A stretch of 64,000 nucleotides of DNA from Bradyrhizobium sp. CB2312 (GCF_029714425.1 NZ_CP121668.1:3493501-3557500), one strand, 5' to 3'; positions 25,560-36,812 are shown, numbered from the stretch's first letter. Notes: generated by a model not told the origin, from the letters alone. A program made the numbers and translations.

Positions 25560-27830
25560 ATGGAAAGCTTGCTCGAACCGACTTCTGAGCTCACTTGGGT
25601 GCTGGCCGCGCAAGGTTACGATCCGCTTCGAGAACCGATCTATGAGTCTCGATTTTCGATCAGCAACGGCTTACTAGGACTGCGAGCCGGCCGCCCAGTC
25701 AGTCGTGGAGAGCGCTGGGTCGTTCCGCAGCGAGCTTACCTTGCTGGCCTATTCGACATACCCGGTCCCGAGCAGCCCATACCTGCACTTGTCCCCGCCC
25801 CAGGGTGGCAGCAGATCCGTATTATGCTTTCCGGCGGGCCCCTCGTTCGCCACCCTGCCGAGGCGATTTCACATCGCACGACACTCGATATGCGGCGGGG
25901 TGTGTTGCTTACCGGATGCCGCTTGATCGAGCACGCCGCCATAGCTGTGGGGGTGAGGACATTGCAGTTCCTCTCGCTCAGCGAGCGGGCAATCGGGCTT
26001 CAGGTAATCGAACTAAAAATCGAGGAAGGAGAGACTGAGGTCGCAGTAGAAGCCTCGTTCGAGGGCCTGGGCGTCTGGCTCAGGGCAGAGCGGGTTGAAC
26101 AGGATCTCGGCGTGTGGCGGACCAAGTACTCGGGGAAACGCGTCGCAATGGCGGCTGCGTTGTCTTTGGAGATCGACGGTTCCGAGATTGTGCCAACGAC
26201 GCCCGGGCCGTTCATGTGGTCCTGGCATTGGAAAACGTGTCCGGGCCAGACAGTTTGTGTTGCAGGGCTTACTGCTGTGACACGAAGCGATGCGGAAGAT
26301 GCGGATCCTGGCCGCGTCGCATCGGAAAAGCTCGGCGCGGCCCGACAGGTCGGCTGGCGCAAGGTCGTCCAAAAACACGAGGCGGCTTGGTCGGATCGAT
26401 GGCGCTGCAGCGATATCGAGGTTGAAGGCGACACGGCCGCCGAGCGGGCGTTGCGTTTCGCTGCCTATCATCTGAACAGCGCGGCTAATCCGGGTGATGA
26501 CCGCGTTTCCATCGGAGCGCGCGGGCTCACAGGTGACGACTATCATGGGCATGTCTTCTGGGACACGGAAATCTACTTGCTGCCGTTCTATGTCTTCACC
26601 TGGCCCGAAGCGGCCCGCACGCTACTCAAGTATCGTTTCCGGACCATTGACGGCGCGCGACAGAAGGCGGCACAGATGGGATGGCGTGGCGCCATGTATG
26701 CTTGGGAATCTGCGGATACCGGCACTGAGGCCACGCCGGACCAGGTTGTCGATTCGGACGGCCACATTATCGATATCCTCTGCGGCAAGCAGGAACAGCA
26801 CATCACGGCAGACGTTGCGTACGCCGTCTGGCAGTACTGGCAGGCAACGAAGGATGTAGACTTCCTTCTCGACGCAGGAGCTGAGATTCTCCTCGAGACG
26901 GGCCGGTTTTGGTCGAGCCGTGCTCAGCCGGAGAAGGACGGCTACTGCCACATCCGCAGTGTTATTGGACCGGATGAGTATCACGAGCATGTGGACGACA
27001 ATGCGTACACGAATGTCATGGCACGCTGGAACATTCGACGGGCGCTTGAGGTGGCCGCGTTGTTGCGCGAACGCTGGCCGGACCGCTGGGCACGCCTGTC
27101 ATACCGGCTTAAGTTGCAGGATGCCGAACTCGTGTTGTGGCGGAATGTCGCGGAGACGATGTTCACCGGCTGGAATTCTCAAACGGGACTATTCGAGCAG
27201 TTCGCCGGCTTCTTTGGCCTTGAGGAGATCGATCTTGCGGGCTACGCAGGCCGATCCGTGCCAATGGACGTAGTGCTTGGGCGGGAGCGAACGCAGCGCT
27301 GCAAAGTCGTCAAGCAGGCAGATGTCGTAGCGCTTCTCGGGCTGTTGCCGGAGGAATTCCAATTCGACAGCGGAATGACGAACTTCCGCTACTACGAGCC
27401 GCGCTGCGGTCACGGCAGTTCCCTCAGCGGCGCGATGCATGGCATGGTCGCAGCTCGGCTGGGGGACTCGGATTTGGCGCTGCGGTATTTCCAGCAGGCG
27501 GTGGCGATCGATCTGGCAGATAACCACACGACGATTGCTGGGGGGCTGCATATGGCGGCTCTCGGCGGCACGTGGCTTACGGCGGTTTTTGGCTTTGCAG
27601 GGCTGTCATTGCAGAACGACGGCATCGCCTTCACTCCAAGGCTGCCGGCAAGTTGGAGAACGCTGAAATTTGCAATTTGCTGGCGTGGTCGCCGTCTCAG
27701 AATCTGCGTCGATGGCGCTGAGCAGCTTTTCCATGCGACCCTGGAAGCCGGTGACGCAATGGCCGTTCACGTGAACGGCGGCCGCGAAGAGATCCGATGT
27801 GGGCGGGAAATGGTGTGTCCCTTCACATGA
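25560..27830 (+). CDS. glycoside hydrolase family 65 protein (disaccharide phosphorylase type)
   Basis: A 756-residue cytoplasmic enzyme. The ATG at 25560 has GGAG 9 bases upstream. It has an N-terminal beta-sandwich domain (to ~270), a linker, an (alpha/alpha)6 barrel and a C-terminal beta layer. Family signatures: HVFWDTEIYLLPFYVF, RGAMYAWESADTG, the catalytic-acid region GPDEYHEHVDDNAYTN, KQADVVALLGLLPEEF, and the HGSSLS loop that binds phosphate in the phosphorylases. Substrate (trehalose, kojibiose, maltose or other alpha-glucoside) is not readable. It heads the reserve-degradation block and is only distantly like the second GH65 at 31795. Confidence 0.88.
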   Translation: MESLLEPTSELTWVLAAQGYDPLREPIYESRFSISNGLLGLRAGRPVSRGERWVVPQRAYLAGLFDIPGPEQPIPALVPAPGWQQIRIMLSGGPLVRHPAEAISHRTTLDMRRGVLLTGCRLIEHAAIAVGVRTLQFLSLSERAIGLQVIELKIEEGETEVAVEASFEGLGVWLRAERVEQDLGVWRTKYSGKRVAMAAALSLEIDGSEIVPTTPGPFMWSWHWKTCPGQTVCVAGLTAVTRSDAEDADPGRVASEKLGAARQVGWRKVVQKHEAAWSDRWRCSDIEVEGDTAAERALRFAAYHLNSAANPGDDRVSIGARGLTGDDYHGHVFWDTEIYLLPFYVFTWPEAARTLLKYRFRTIDGARQKAAQMGWRGAMYAWESADTGTEATPDQVVDSDGHIIDILCGKQEQHITADVAYAVWQYWQATKDVDFLLDAGAEILLETGRFWSSRAQPEKDGYCHIRSVIGPDEYHEHVDDNAYTNVMARWNIRRALEVAALLRERWPDRWARLSYRLKLQDAELVLWRNVAETMFTGWNSQTGLFEQFAGFFGLEEIDLAGYAGRSVPMDVVLGRERTQRCKVVKQADVVALLGLLPEEFQFDSGMTNFRYYEPRCGHGSSLSGAMHGMVAARLGDSDLALRYFQQAVAIDLADNHTTIAGGLHMAALGGTWLTAVFGFAGLSLQNDGIAFTPRLPASWRTLKFAICWRGRRLRICVDGAEQLFHATLEAGDAMAVHVNGGREEIRCGREMVCPFT

Positions 27831-27961
27831 GGGGCATTTGATTTGTTAGTCCGAGTTCACCGAGCGAAGGTCAAGTGGGTGCCGCGAGCGGCACCAGGAT
27901 TTGATAGGGTCCATAGCCCGCGTCACCTGCCGCTAGTTCAATGACACGTGAGGAGGAGATA

Positions 27962-30367
27962 ATGGCAACCGCACTGTCCGATCACGAGCGGGCGTTAACT
28001 GATGCGTATTGGCGGGCGGCCAACTATCTCTCCGTCGGCCAGATCTATCTCTATGACAATCCGCTGCTCAGGGAACCGCTCACAAAGGACCACATCAAGC
28101 CGCGGCTTCTCGGCCATTGGGGAACAACGCCGGGCTTGAATTTCATCTACGTTCACCTGAACCGGGTGATCAAGCAACGCGATCTCGACATGATCTACAT
28201 TACGGGGCCCGGACATGGCGGTCCTGGTCTGGTCGCGAACGCCTACCTCGAGGGGACCTATAGCGAGGTCTATCCGAATATTTCTCTTGATGAGCAAGGC
28301 ATGAAGCGCCTGTTCACTCAATTTTCGTTCCCGGGCGGCATTCCCAGCCATGTCGCGCCGGAGACGCCAGGTTCAATTCACGAAGGTGGTGAGCTCGGCT
28401 ATTCCCTTTCGCACGCCTATGGAGCCGCTTTCGATAATCCTGATTTGATCGTGGCCTGTGTTGTAGGCGATGGCGAGGCGGAGACTGGACCTCTGGCAAC
28501 AAGCTGGCATTCCAATAAGCTCCTGGATCCGGCAGTCGACGGCGCAGTTCTGCCGATTCTCCATCTGAACGGCTACAAGATTGCCAATCCCTGCATTCTC
28601 GCCCGTATCAGCCACGACGAGCTGGATCAGTTGTTCCGCGGCTACGGCTATACTCCATATTTCGTCGAGGGGGACGAACCGGGAAAAATGCATGAGCTTA
28701 TGGCCGCCACTCTGGACAAGGTCGTCGGCGAAATTCAGCACATCAATTCGGATGCACGTCAAAAGGGTTTCAGCGGTCGCCCGCGCTGGCCGATGATCGT
28801 GCTTCGCACTCCGAAGGGCTGGACGTGCCCGAAAGAAATCGATGGGAAGCGGACAGAGGACTATTGGCGCTCGCACCAAGTGCCCATGGGAGAGATGCAC
28901 GAGAACGCTGCACACGTGCGCATTCTCGAACAGTGGATGAAGAGCTACCGGCCTGCGGAGCTCTTCGACGACAGCGGCCGGCTCCGGCCCGAATTGGCCG
29001 ATCTTCCTCCTAAGGGCAACCGACGCATGAGCGCCAATCCGCATACCAACGGCGGTTTGCTCCTGCGCGAACTGCGGTTGCCGAATTTCCGCGACTACGC
29101 TGTTGAGCTCACCGCGCCGGGCGCCGTCATGGCCGAATCCACGCGAGTCATGGGCCGATTTCTACGCGACGTGATGAAGCTGAACATGGGGCAAGGCAAT
29201 TTCAGGCTGTTCAGTCCCGACGAAAACAACTCGAACCGCTGGCAGGACGTGCTCGAGGTCACGAATCGGGCCTGGGTCGCGGATGTTCATCCCTGGGACG
29301 ATCACCTCGCGCCCGGTGGGCGGATAATGGAGATGCTCAGCGAACATCAATGCCAGGGATGGCTCGAGGGCTATCTCCTCACCGGCCGTCACGGCTTCTT
29401 CTCCTGCTACGAGGCGTTCATTCACATCGTTGATTCGATGTTGAACCAGCATGCCAAATGGCTGAAGGTGTGCAATCACATTCCCTGGCGGCGGCCGATC
29501 GGCTCGCTGAACTACCTGTTGTCAAGCCATGTCTGGCGCCAGGATCACAACGGCTTTAGCCACCAGGACCCCGGATTCATCGACCATGTCGTGAATAAGA
29601 AAGCCGAGGTCATCCGCGTCTATCTGCCGCCTGACGCCAACTGCCTGCTGTCGGTGACCGACCATTGCCTTCGTAGCCGCAACTACATCAACGTCGTTGT
29701 TGCGGGCAAGCAGCCTGCTCCCCAATGGCTAACCATGGACCAGGCAGTCAAGCACTGCCAGGCAGGCCTCGGCATCTGGGAGTGGGCCAGCAACGACCAA
29801 GGCGGTGAGCCCGACGTTGTGATGGCCTGCTGCGGTGATGTACCAACGCTAGAGACCCTTGCCGCTGTTGACCTTCTTAGGAGGCATGCGCCCGAGCTGA
29901 AGGTGCGGGTCATCAATGTCGTCAATTTGATGAAGCTCCAGCCATCGACCGAACACCCGCACGGCTTATCGGATCTCGATTTTGACGCCCTTTTCACCAC
30001 CGATAAGCCGATCATCTTTGCGTTCCACGGGTATCCATGGTTGATCCACCGGCTGACCTATCGACGCACGAATCACCACAACATCCACGTGCGCGGCTAT
30101 AAGGAAGAAGGTACCACCACGACACCGTTCGACATGTGCGTGTTGAACGATCTCGATCGCTTTCACCTCGTGGGCGATGTTATCGACCGCGTCCCGAAGC
30201 TTGGCCCGCGGGCCGCTTACGCAAAGCAGGCGATCCGCGATAAGCTTATTGACCACAAGGAGTACATCGCCCGATACGGCGACGATATGCCCGAGATCAC
30301 CGGCTGGAGTTGGGGGCGGGAGGCGTCACCCTCAGCGGTTGGTTCGACGGCGGCCGACAACGCGTGA
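27962..30367 (+). CDS. xfp: xylulose-5-phosphate/fructose-6-phosphate phosphoketolase
   Basis: An 801-residue thiamine-diphosphate enzyme of normal family length. The ATG at 27962 is preferred over 27941 since AGGAGG lies just upstream. Motifs: [24 protein letters not shown] (diphosphate/Mg site), [11 protein letters not shown] and [20 protein letters not shown]. It splits xylulose-5-P or fructose-6-P with phosphate into acetyl-phosphate plus a shorter sugar phosphate, without losing carbon as CO2. With ackA upstream this gives ATP directly. It sits in the seven-gene sugar block. Confidence 0.95.
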   Translation: MATALSDHERALTDAYWRAANYLSVGQIYLYDNPLLREPLTKDHIKPRLLGHWGTTPGLNFIYVHLNRVIKQRDLDMIYITGPGHGGPGLVANAYLEGTYSEVYPNISLDEQGMKRLFTQFSFPGGIPSHVAPETPGSIHEGGELGYSLSHAYGAAFDNPDLIVACVVGDGEAETGPLATSWHSNKLLDPAVDGAVLPILHLNGYKIANPCILARISHDELDQLFRGYGYTPYFVEGDEPGKMHELMAATLDKVVGEIQHINSDARQKGFSGRPRWPMIVLRTPKGWTCPKEIDGKRTEDYWRSHQVPMGEMHENAAHVRILEQWMKSYRPAELFDDSGRLRPELADLPPKGNRRMSANPHTNGGLLLRELRLPNFRDYAVELTAPGAVMAESTRVMGRFLRDVMKLNMGQGNFRLFSPDENNSNRWQDVLEVTNRAWVADVHPWDDHLAPGGRIMEMLSEHQCQGWLEGYLLTGRHGFFSCYEAFIHIVDSMLNQHAKWLKVCNHIPWRRPIGSLNYLLSSHVWRQDHNGFSHQDPGFIDHVVNKKAEVIRVYLPPDANCLLSVTDHCLRSRNYINVVVAGKQPAPQWLTMDQAVKHCQAGLGIWEWASNDQGGEPDVVMACCGDVPTLETLAAVDLLRRHAPELKVRVINVVNLMKLQPSTEHPHGLSDLDFDALFTTDKPIIFAFHGYPWLIHRLTYRRTNHHNIHVRGYKEEGTTTTPFDMCVLNDLDRFHLVGDVIDRVPKLGPRAAYAKQAIRDKLIDHKEYIARYGDDMPEITGWSWGREASPSAVGSTAADNA

Positions 30368-30389
30368 AGCTGCTGGACGGGAGGCGAAC

Positions 30390-30959
30390 GTGGACTTGTT
30401 CGCGATCCGGCACGGGGAGACAGCGTGGAGTGTCAGTGGTCAGCACACTGGTACGACAGACATTCCATTGACTGAGAGTGGCCGTCTGCATGCGGAGCGG
30501 CTGCGGTCTGTGCTCGCCGCCAAGGCATTTGAGCTTGTTCTCTGCAGCCCAACGCACCGGGCACGAGAGACTTGCGAACTGGCAGGCTTGGGCGATAAGG
30601 CCGTGATCGACCCCGACCTTCTCGAGTGGAATTATGGCGAGTACGAGGGACTGACACCCAAGCAAATCCAGGAGATCGCGCCGGGGTGGTTGATCTTTCG
30701 GGATGGGTGTCCGGGTGGCGAGACACCAGCGCACATCGGCGCGAGAGTGGACCGGGTGATCGCACGGTCGCGCGCTGTCCGCGGCGATACCGTGCTGTTT
30801 GCGCATGGACATGTGCTGCGAGTGTTCGTGGCGCGTTGGATCGGGTTGCCCCCAGGCGGCGGTCAACACTTTCTGCTGAATACGGGCACCCTGTGTGTGC
30901 TGAGCTATTACCGCGGAATACCGGCTGTACGGATCTGGAACGGGCCTCTCCCCGATTAG
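30390..30959 (+). CDS. histidine phosphatase family protein
   Basis: A 189-residue phosphatase of the phosphoglycerate-mutase superfamily. The GTG start at 30390 has GGGAGG 5 bases upstream and is followed at once by the family motif LFAIRHGETAWS. The second histidine is in VLFAHGHVLRVF, and the acid residue is in EWNYGEYEGLT. It would remove phosphate from a small metabolite such as a sugar phosphate. It is 22 bp after xfp and 46 bp before the beta-phosphoglucomutase, so it is operonic. Confidence 0.87.
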   Translation: MDLFAIRHGETAWSVSGQHTGTTDIPLTESGRLHAERLRSVLAAKAFELVLCSPTHRARETCELAGLGDKAVIDPDLLEWNYGEYEGLTPKQIQEIAPGWLIFRDGCPGGETPAHIGARVDRVIARSRAVRGDTVLFAHGHVLRVFVARWIGLPPGGGQHFLLNTGTLCVLSYYRGIPAVRIWNGPLPD

Positions 30960-31005
30960 ATCGCAGCGATAATGCTCGAGTTCTTGGACAATAGGAGAGC
31001 AATTT

Positions 31006-31761
31006 ATGCGGCAGCCAAAGAGCAAGTGCGTCAATCGTGATCAATACGGCGCGATCCTCTTTGATCTTGACGGCGTAATCACGAACACCGCAGATCTCCA
31101 CGCCAGATGTTGGAAACAGATGTTCGATGAATACCTTCAGAAGCGTGCGAGTGAGCGACGGGAAGCATTTCACCCCTTCGATCTCGCCGCGGACTATCAG
31201 CTCTACGTGGATGGGAAGCCACGTTACGACGGTGTTCGTGACTTCTTGAGATCACGCGGTATCCAACTCCCCGAGGGAAACCTTCATGACCCTGGGGACG
31301 TTGAAACCGTGCACGGACTAGGGAATCGCAAAGACCAGATGGTGAACCGCATCATCGACGAGGTGGGAGTGGAGGCCTACACTGGAACTGTGCGATTCAT
31401 TCAGCAACTCCGTCGGGATGGATTCAAGCTTGCCGTCGTCACTTCCAGTCAACACTGCGATGCCGTCCTCAGGGCCGCAAAACTGGACCAGTTCTTTGAG
31501 GTGCGGGTCGACGGCAATGTGATCGAAAACGAGCGCCTCGCAGGGAAACCGGCTCCGGACACGTTCTTGGCGGCGGCAAGACTTCTCGGGGTTGAGCCCA
31601 AACGAACGGTTGTCATCGAGGATGCCCTTTCCGGGGTGGAAGCCGGCTCGAATGGCAAGTTCGGGCTGGTTGTTGGTGTCGCGCGCAAGGGGAATGCCGA
31701 GGAGTTGAAGCGTCATGGCGCGCATCTGGTAGTCGAGGATTTGGGCGAATTGGTCGACTGA
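31006..31761 (+). CDS. pgmB: beta-phosphoglucomutase (HAD family)
   Basis: A 251-residue HAD enzyme with ILFDLDGVITNTADLH, the specific beta-PGM form of motif I, and a helical cap, KLAVVTSSQHC, LAGKPAPDTFLAAARLLGV and VVIEDALSGVEAG. It converts beta-glucose-1-phosphate to glucose-6-phosphate. It stands 33 bp before a GH65 gene, the classical pairing: GH65 phosphorylases release beta-G1P. A good AGGAGA site precedes the ATG. Confidence 0.92.
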   Translation: MRQPKSKCVNRDQYGAILFDLDGVITNTADLHARCWKQMFDEYLQKRASERREAFHPFDLAADYQLYVDGKPRYDGVRDFLRSRGIQLPEGNLHDPGDVETVHGLGNRKDQMVNRIIDEVGVEAYTGTVRFIQQLRRDGFKLAVVTSSQHCDAVLRAAKLDQFFEVRVDGNVIENERLAGKPAPDTFLAAARLLGVEPKRTVVIEDALSGVEAGSNGKFGLVVGVARKGNAEELKRHGAHLVVEDLGELVD

Positions 31762-31794
31762 CCAACGCTTCGCGCTGTCGCAGGAGGCACGACG

Positions 31795-34176
31795 ATGCTG
31801 CATCATGAACGCCTCAGGCCGCCATCTCGCGATTATCCGGCCGACGAGTGGAACGTCATCGAAAAGGCATTTCACCCTGAATTTTTGGCGCAATCGGAAA
31901 CGATGCTGGCGCTCGGCAACGGGTATCTCGGCATGCGCGGGTGCCCGGAGGAAGGCGGCCCCTGCGCCGAGAATGGCACTTTCATCAACGGGTTCTATGA
32001 AACGCGCCCGATCTTGTACGGAGAAGACGCTTATGGCTTCGCGAGAACCGGCCAGACGATCTGCAACGTGACCGACAGCAAGATCATCAAGCTCTTCGTG
32101 GATGACGAGCCCTTCTGGTTGCCTAACGCTCATCTTCTTAACTACGACCGGCGGCTCAACATGAAGCTCGGTACACTCGATCGGGAGATCCTCTGGGAAA
32201 CTCCCGCCGGCAAACAGGTATTGATCACATCCCGCCGTTTGGTCTCTTTCCCCAATAAGCACGTGGCCGCCATCTCCTACTGTGTGACGCTCCTCAATGC
32301 GCAGGCCTTTGTTGTGATCTCTTCGGAAATGGCGGCAAACGGAACCGGTCTCCGCGACGGCGGGGGTGATCCGCGGCTGGCGAGAGCCTTCTTGGGCCAG
32401 GTGCTTCATCCACGAGCCAGCTATTGTCGAGACCGGCGCATCGTGCTGTGTCACGCGACCGAAAAGAGCCACTTCATTCTGACGTGTGCGACTGACAATG
32501 CGCTGGAGAGCTCTTGCTCGCACTCCTACAAGGTTAAGCAAACCGCCGACCTCGGCCAAGTTATCTTCACAATCGAGGCGCAGCCCGGCTGTCAAATCCG
32601 ATTCACCAAGTACATGGTGTATCACACCTCGCAGACGGCTTCGGCCGAAGAGCTCTGCGGCCGTGCTGAATGGACATTGGATCGCGTAGTGGCCCGTGGA
32701 TTCGAGTCGCTGCTCGCCGCTCAACAGCAGTACATGGACGATTTCTGGGGTCGAAGCGATGTCCGTGTCAACGACATTAGGGAGGACCGAATAAAGCGCA
32801 GCACAATCGAGATCCAACAAGCGATCCGCTTCAACCTATTTCACGTGCTGCAGGCCTCAGCCCGCGCTGAAGAGACAGGCGTGCCGGCGAAAGGCCTCAC
32901 GGGACAGGCCTATGAGGGGCACTACTTTTGGGACACCGAGATCTATCTGCTGCCGTTTTTGATCTACACGTTCCCTCGGATCGCTAGAAACCTGCTGGCC
33001 TTTCGATACAAGATTCTGCCGCAGGCGCGCGCGCGCGCCAAGGAACTGGGTCATAGAGGAGCCATGTTCCCTTGGCGCACCATTAGCGGAGAAGAAGCAT
33101 CCGCATATTACGCCGCTGGAACGGCGCAGTACCACATCAACGCGGATATCATGTACGCGCTGCGTAAATATGTGCAGGTGACCGGCGATGACGCTTTCCT
33201 GCAAAGTTTCGGTGCCGAAATGCTCGTCGAAACGGCACGGCTGTGGGCGGACCTGGGGTTCTACTCAGGCGCAAAAGGAGAGAAGTTCTGCATCAACGGC
33301 GTCACCGGGCCCGATGAATACAACGCGGTCGTGAATAACAACGCCTATACGAACTTGATGGCTCGTGAAAATCTGCGCTACGCCGCCGAGGTTGTCGAGT
33401 CCTTGCAGGCGACGGAACCGGATGCCTACAGCGCGCTCGTACAAAAGACGGCTCTCGAGCCCTCAGAGGTGAAAGCATGGACGCGCGCCGCAGAGAATAT
33501 GTACGTGCCCTATGACGAGAAGCTGAAGATCATCCCGCAGGATGACCACTTCCTGGACAAGGAGCCCTGGGATTTCCGGAACACACCGGCCGACCGTTAT
33601 CCGCTGCTGCTGTTTTACCATCCGCTGGACATTTACCGGAAGCAGGTGATCAAGCAGGCGGACGTGGTTTTGGCCATGTTCCTGTTGGGCGATGCGTTTT
33701 CTCCAGAGACGAAGAAGCGAAACTTCGATTTCTACGATCCGTTGACCACGGGCGACTCATCGCTTTCGTCATGCGTCGAGGCCATCATCGCCGCACAGAT
33801 CGGCGACATTGATAAAGCCATTCGTTACGGGATGGCGGCACTGCTCATGGACTTAGCGGACGTGGGCGGCAACGTGAACGATGGCTGTCATATCGCCTCC
33901 ATGGGCGGCACGTGGATGATGCTCACCTATGGGCTCGGTGGTATGCGGGATCATGACGGCACGTTGTCGTTCTGGCCACGTCGCGCGCCCGAGGACAATG
34001 CTGTCCTTCGATTTCCCATAACCTACCGCGGCCAACTGCTGGAGGTAGAAATCGGTCTCGAGAAAGTCGAGTACAAATTGCGTGGGGGCGAGCGCCTCGT
34101 GATCCGCCATGAGACGGAACAACTTGAGCTGACTCGGGAAAATCCGCTAGCGGTGCGAGCAGTCAGCAGGAAATGA
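31795..34176 (+). CDS. glycoside hydrolase family 65 phosphorylase (trehalose/maltose phosphorylase type)
   Basis: A 793-residue enzyme, normal for GH65 phosphorylases. Motifs are GNGYLGMRG, YFWDTEIYLLPFLIYTFP, the catalytic-acid region GVTGPDEYNAVVNNNAYTN, IKQADVVLAMFLLGDAFS and the phosphate loop TTGDSSLSSC. It phosphorolyses an alpha-linked glucose disaccharide to glucose and beta-glucose-1-P with inversion. The pgmB gene directly upstream supports this. An AGGAGG site lies 8 bases before the ATG. Specific substrate is not assigned. Confidence 0.92.
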   Translation: MLHHERLRPPSRDYPADEWNVIEKAFHPEFLAQSETMLALGNGYLGMRGCPEEGGPCAENGTFINGFYETRPILYGEDAYGFARTGQTICNVTDSKIIKLFVDDEPFWLPNAHLLNYDRRLNMKLGTLDREILWETPAGKQVLITSRRLVSFPNKHVAAISYCVTLLNAQAFVVISSEMAANGTGLRDGGGDPRLARAFLGQVLHPRASYCRDRRIVLCHATEKSHFILTCATDNALESSCSHSYKVKQTADLGQVIFTIEAQPGCQIRFTKYMVYHTSQTASAEELCGRAEWTLDRVVARGFESLLAAQQQYMDDFWGRSDVRVNDIREDRIKRSTIEIQQAIRFNLFHVLQASARAEETGVPAKGLTGQAYEGHYFWDTEIYLLPFLIYTFPRIARNLLAFRYKILPQARARAKELGHRGAMFPWRTISGEEASAYYAAGTAQYHINADIMYALRKYVQVTGDDAFLQSFGAEMLVETARLWADLGFYSGAKGEKFCINGVTGPDEYNAVVNNNAYTNLMARENLRYAAEVVESLQATEPDAYSALVQKTALEPSEVKAWTRAAENMYVPYDEKLKIIPQDDHFLDKEPWDFRNTPADRYPLLLFYHPLDIYRKQVIKQADVVLAMFLLGDAFSPETKKRNFDFYDPLTTGDSSLSSCVEAIIAAQIGDIDKAIRYGMAALLMDLADVGGNVNDGCHIASMGGTWMMLTYGLGGMRDHDGTLSFWPRRAPEDNAVLRFPITYRGQLLEVEIGLEKVEYKLRGGERLVIRHETEQLELTRENPLAVRAVSRK

Positions 34177-34289
34177 GGATCGGGTCATGCTGGTCGAGTG
34201 GCCTCGCAGGCATCCCGTAGACGAAAGCGCAAATCCGCAGGCGCCAAGTGCGCGTCATCGATGGGCCAAGCACGTGAGGGGGAGGACGC

Positions 34290-36812
34290 ATGGGGCCTGC
34301 AATTGGGGGTGATGGCCAAGCCAGCGCGCGCAGCCGGATGGCTCTCTCGAACGTTCGCACCGGCCTCGCACCGGATGCGATCGCCGTGGCCCTGATCGAG
34401 AACCTACACTGCCTTCAAGGAAAACGGCCACGGGACGCGACGCCCAACGACTGGTACATGGCGCTCGCCTACACCGTTCGCGACCGCATGATGGAGCGCT
34501 ATGTCGCCACCGTGGGTTCGATCGCCGAAGAGACTACAGACGTAAAGGCGGTTGCGTATCTTTCGGCGGAGTTCCTGACCGGGCCGCATCTGGGCAACGG
34601 CCTGATCAGTCTCGGGATCTGGGACGCCGTGGAGGAGGCGCTCTCTCGAGTGGGACAAGATCTGTCGGGTCTCCTTGAGCAGGAGGAGGAGCCCGGGTTG
34701 GGTAATGGCGGTCTCGGCCGCCTGGCGGCGTGCTATATGGACTCCCTGGCGAGGCTGAACGTTCCTGCGATCGGCTACGGCATCCGCTATGAGTTCGGTA
34801 TTTTCGATCAGTCGATTCGCGACGGCTGGCAGGTCGAGGTCACGGACAAGTGGCTGCGCTTCGGCAATCCCTGGGAAATGGTGCGTTCGGAGATCGCGTT
34901 CGATGTGAAGTTCGGAGGGCGCACGGAGCCGTACCACAACGCAGCGGGCCGATATTGCGTGCGCTGGCTGCCCGAGAAGGTGATCAAGGGCGTCGCCTAC
35001 GATACCCCCATCCCGGGTTACCGTGTGCCTACCACCAACCTCTTGCGCCTTTGGAAGGCCGAAGCCGTCGAATCGTTCGATTTCGAAGCGTTCAACGTCG
35101 GCGACTACTACCGCGCCGTGGACGAGAAGGTCCTATCGGAAACCATCTCGAAAGTGCTTTATCCCAACGACGAGCCGGAATCGGGCAAGCAACTGCGGCT
35201 GGCACAGCAGTACTTTTTCGTATCCTGCTCGCTACAGGACATGGTCCGATTGCTGCTAATGCGCGGCAAGCCGCTCGACGAGCTCCACTCGTACTGGGCC
35301 GCGCAGTTGAACGATACGCATCCCTCGATTGCTGTCGCCGAGTTGATGCGATTGCTCGTGGATGAGCACGCGATGGAATGGGATCAGGCTTGGGCCATCA
35401 CGCAGCAGACCTGCGCCTACACCAACCACACGCTGCTCCCCGAAGCGTTGGAGCGGTGGCCGCTGCCGTTGTTTGCCAGGCTGCTTCCGCGCCATCTGGA
35501 TATCATTTATGAGATCAATCGTCGCTTCCTCGACGAGCTTCGCCTACGCTGTCCGAACGAGGAGCAACTCCTTCGTCGGCTTTCGTTGATCGACGAAGCG
35601 GGGGACAAATATGTACGCATGGCGCATCTTGCGAGCTTGGGGAGCCATGCTATCAACGGGGTGGCTGTCCTGCACAGCGAGCTTTTGAAGCGAACGGTGC
35701 TCCGCGATTTCCACCTGGTCTCGCCGGAGAAATTTCTCAACGTGACGAACGGGGTCACGCCGCGGCGCTGGATCGCCCTGAGCAATCCGAAACTGTGCAC
35801 GCTCATCACACGGCACATCGGTGATCGATGGTTAGCGAACCTGGAAGACGAACTCCGGCGCCTCGAGCCGCTGGCCGACGAGCTCGAGTTTCAGAGGGAC
35901 TGGCAAGCCGTCAAGGTCGATAACAAACGGGTTCTGGCCCGCCTCATCAAGGATCGCACGGGCGTCATCGTGGATCCGCACTCGCTGTTCGACGTTCAGG
36001 CGAAGCGGCTGCACGAATACAAGCGCCAGCACTTGAACGTTTTGTACCTTGTCACACTCTATAACAGGCTCAGGCATGCCGGTGGCGCGGTCACACCCCG
36101 AACGGTCATCTTCAGCGGCAAGGCCGCGCCAGCGTACCGTATGGCCAAGCTGATCATCAAATTGGTCAATTCCGTCGCGGCCGTCGTCAATCGCGATCCG
36201 GTCGTCTCTCAAGCTCTCAAAGTGGTGTTCCTGCCCGACTTCAACGTCAAGAACGGCCAGCGCATCTATCCCGCTGCCGATCTATCGGAACAAATCTCCA
36301 CGGCCGGAAAGGAGGCATCAGGCACGGGCAACATGAAATTCGCCATGAATGGGGCAATCACAATAGGCACGTTGGATGGCGCCAATATAGAGATCCGCGA
36401 CGCGGTCGGCCAAGAGAATTTCTTCCTGTTCGGTCTGTCGGCTGCGGAGGTTGAACTATTAAAGGCAGAGGGTTACACGCCGCGCAGCATCTACGAATCG
36501 AATCCGGAGCTGCGCGAGGCGATCGACCTTATCAGGTCCGGATTCTTCTCGAACGGCGATCGTGAGCTCTTCCACCCGCTCGTCGATTCACTGCTTACCT
36601 ACGACGAGTACATGCTCCTGGCGGATTATCAGGCCTATGTGGACTGCCAAGAGCGCGTCAGCAACGCGTACTCCGATCCGAACGCCTGGACGCGCATGTC
36701 AATTCTCAACACCGCGCGGGTCGGTCACTTCTCGTCCGACCGCTCCATCCGGGAATATTGTCGCCACATCTGGAAGGTCACGCCGATCGTTTCTGACGAA
36801 AGAGAATCATGA
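34290..36812 (+). CDS. glgP: glycogen/starch phosphorylase
   Basis: An 840-residue GT35 enzyme. N-terminal motif AVAYLSAEFLTGPHLGNGL; glycine-rich GLGNGGLGRLAACYMDSLA; AAQLNDTHPSIAVAELMR; and the pyridoxal-phosphate site EASGTGNMKFAMNGAITIGT with the lysine. It releases alpha-glucose-1-P from glycogen ends. Its product would need an alpha-phosphoglucomutase from elsewhere. The start has GGGGGAGG upstream. It overlaps glgX by ATGA. Confidence 0.95.
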   Translation: MGPAIGGDGQASARSRMALSNVRTGLAPDAIAVALIENLHCLQGKRPRDATPNDWYMALAYTVRDRMMERYVATVGSIAEETTDVKAVAYLSAEFLTGPHLGNGLISLGIWDAVEEALSRVGQDLSGLLEQEEEPGLGNGGLGRLAACYMDSLARLNVPAIGYGIRYEFGIFDQSIRDGWQVEVTDKWLRFGNPWEMVRSEIAFDVKFGGRTEPYHNAAGRYCVRWLPEKVIKGVAYDTPIPGYRVPTTNLLRLWKAEAVESFDFEAFNVGDYYRAVDEKVLSETISKVLYPNDEPESGKQLRLAQQYFFVSCSLQDMVRLLLMRGKPLDELHSYWAAQLNDTHPSIAVAELMRLLVDEHAMEWDQAWAITQQTCAYTNHTLLPEALERWPLPLFARLLPRHLDIIYEINRRFLDELRLRCPNEEQLLRRLSLIDEAGDKYVRMAHLASLGSHAINGVAVLHSELLKRTVLRDFHLVSPEKFLNVTNGVTPRRWIALSNPKLCTLITRHIGDRWLANLEDELRRLEPLADELEFQRDWQAVKVDNKRVLARLIKDRTGVIVDPHSLFDVQAKRLHEYKRQHLNVLYLVTLYNRLRHAGGAVTPRTVIFSGKAAPAYRMAKLIIKLVNSVAAVVNRDPVVSQALKVVFLPDFNVKNGQRIYPAADLSEQISTAGKEASGTGNMKFAMNGAITIGTLDGANIEIRDAVGQENFFLFGLSAAEVELLKAEGYTPRSIYESNPELREAIDLIRSGFFSNGDRELFHPLVDSLLTYDEYMLLADYQAYVDCQERVSNAYSDPNAWTRMSILNTARVGHFSSDRSIREYCRHIWKVTPIVSDERES

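Noticed and set aside
31318..32820. 500-codon minus-strand ORF
   Set aside because: It lies opposite pgmB and the second GH65 gene; its translation has no recognisable motif. High GC produces long antisense frames.
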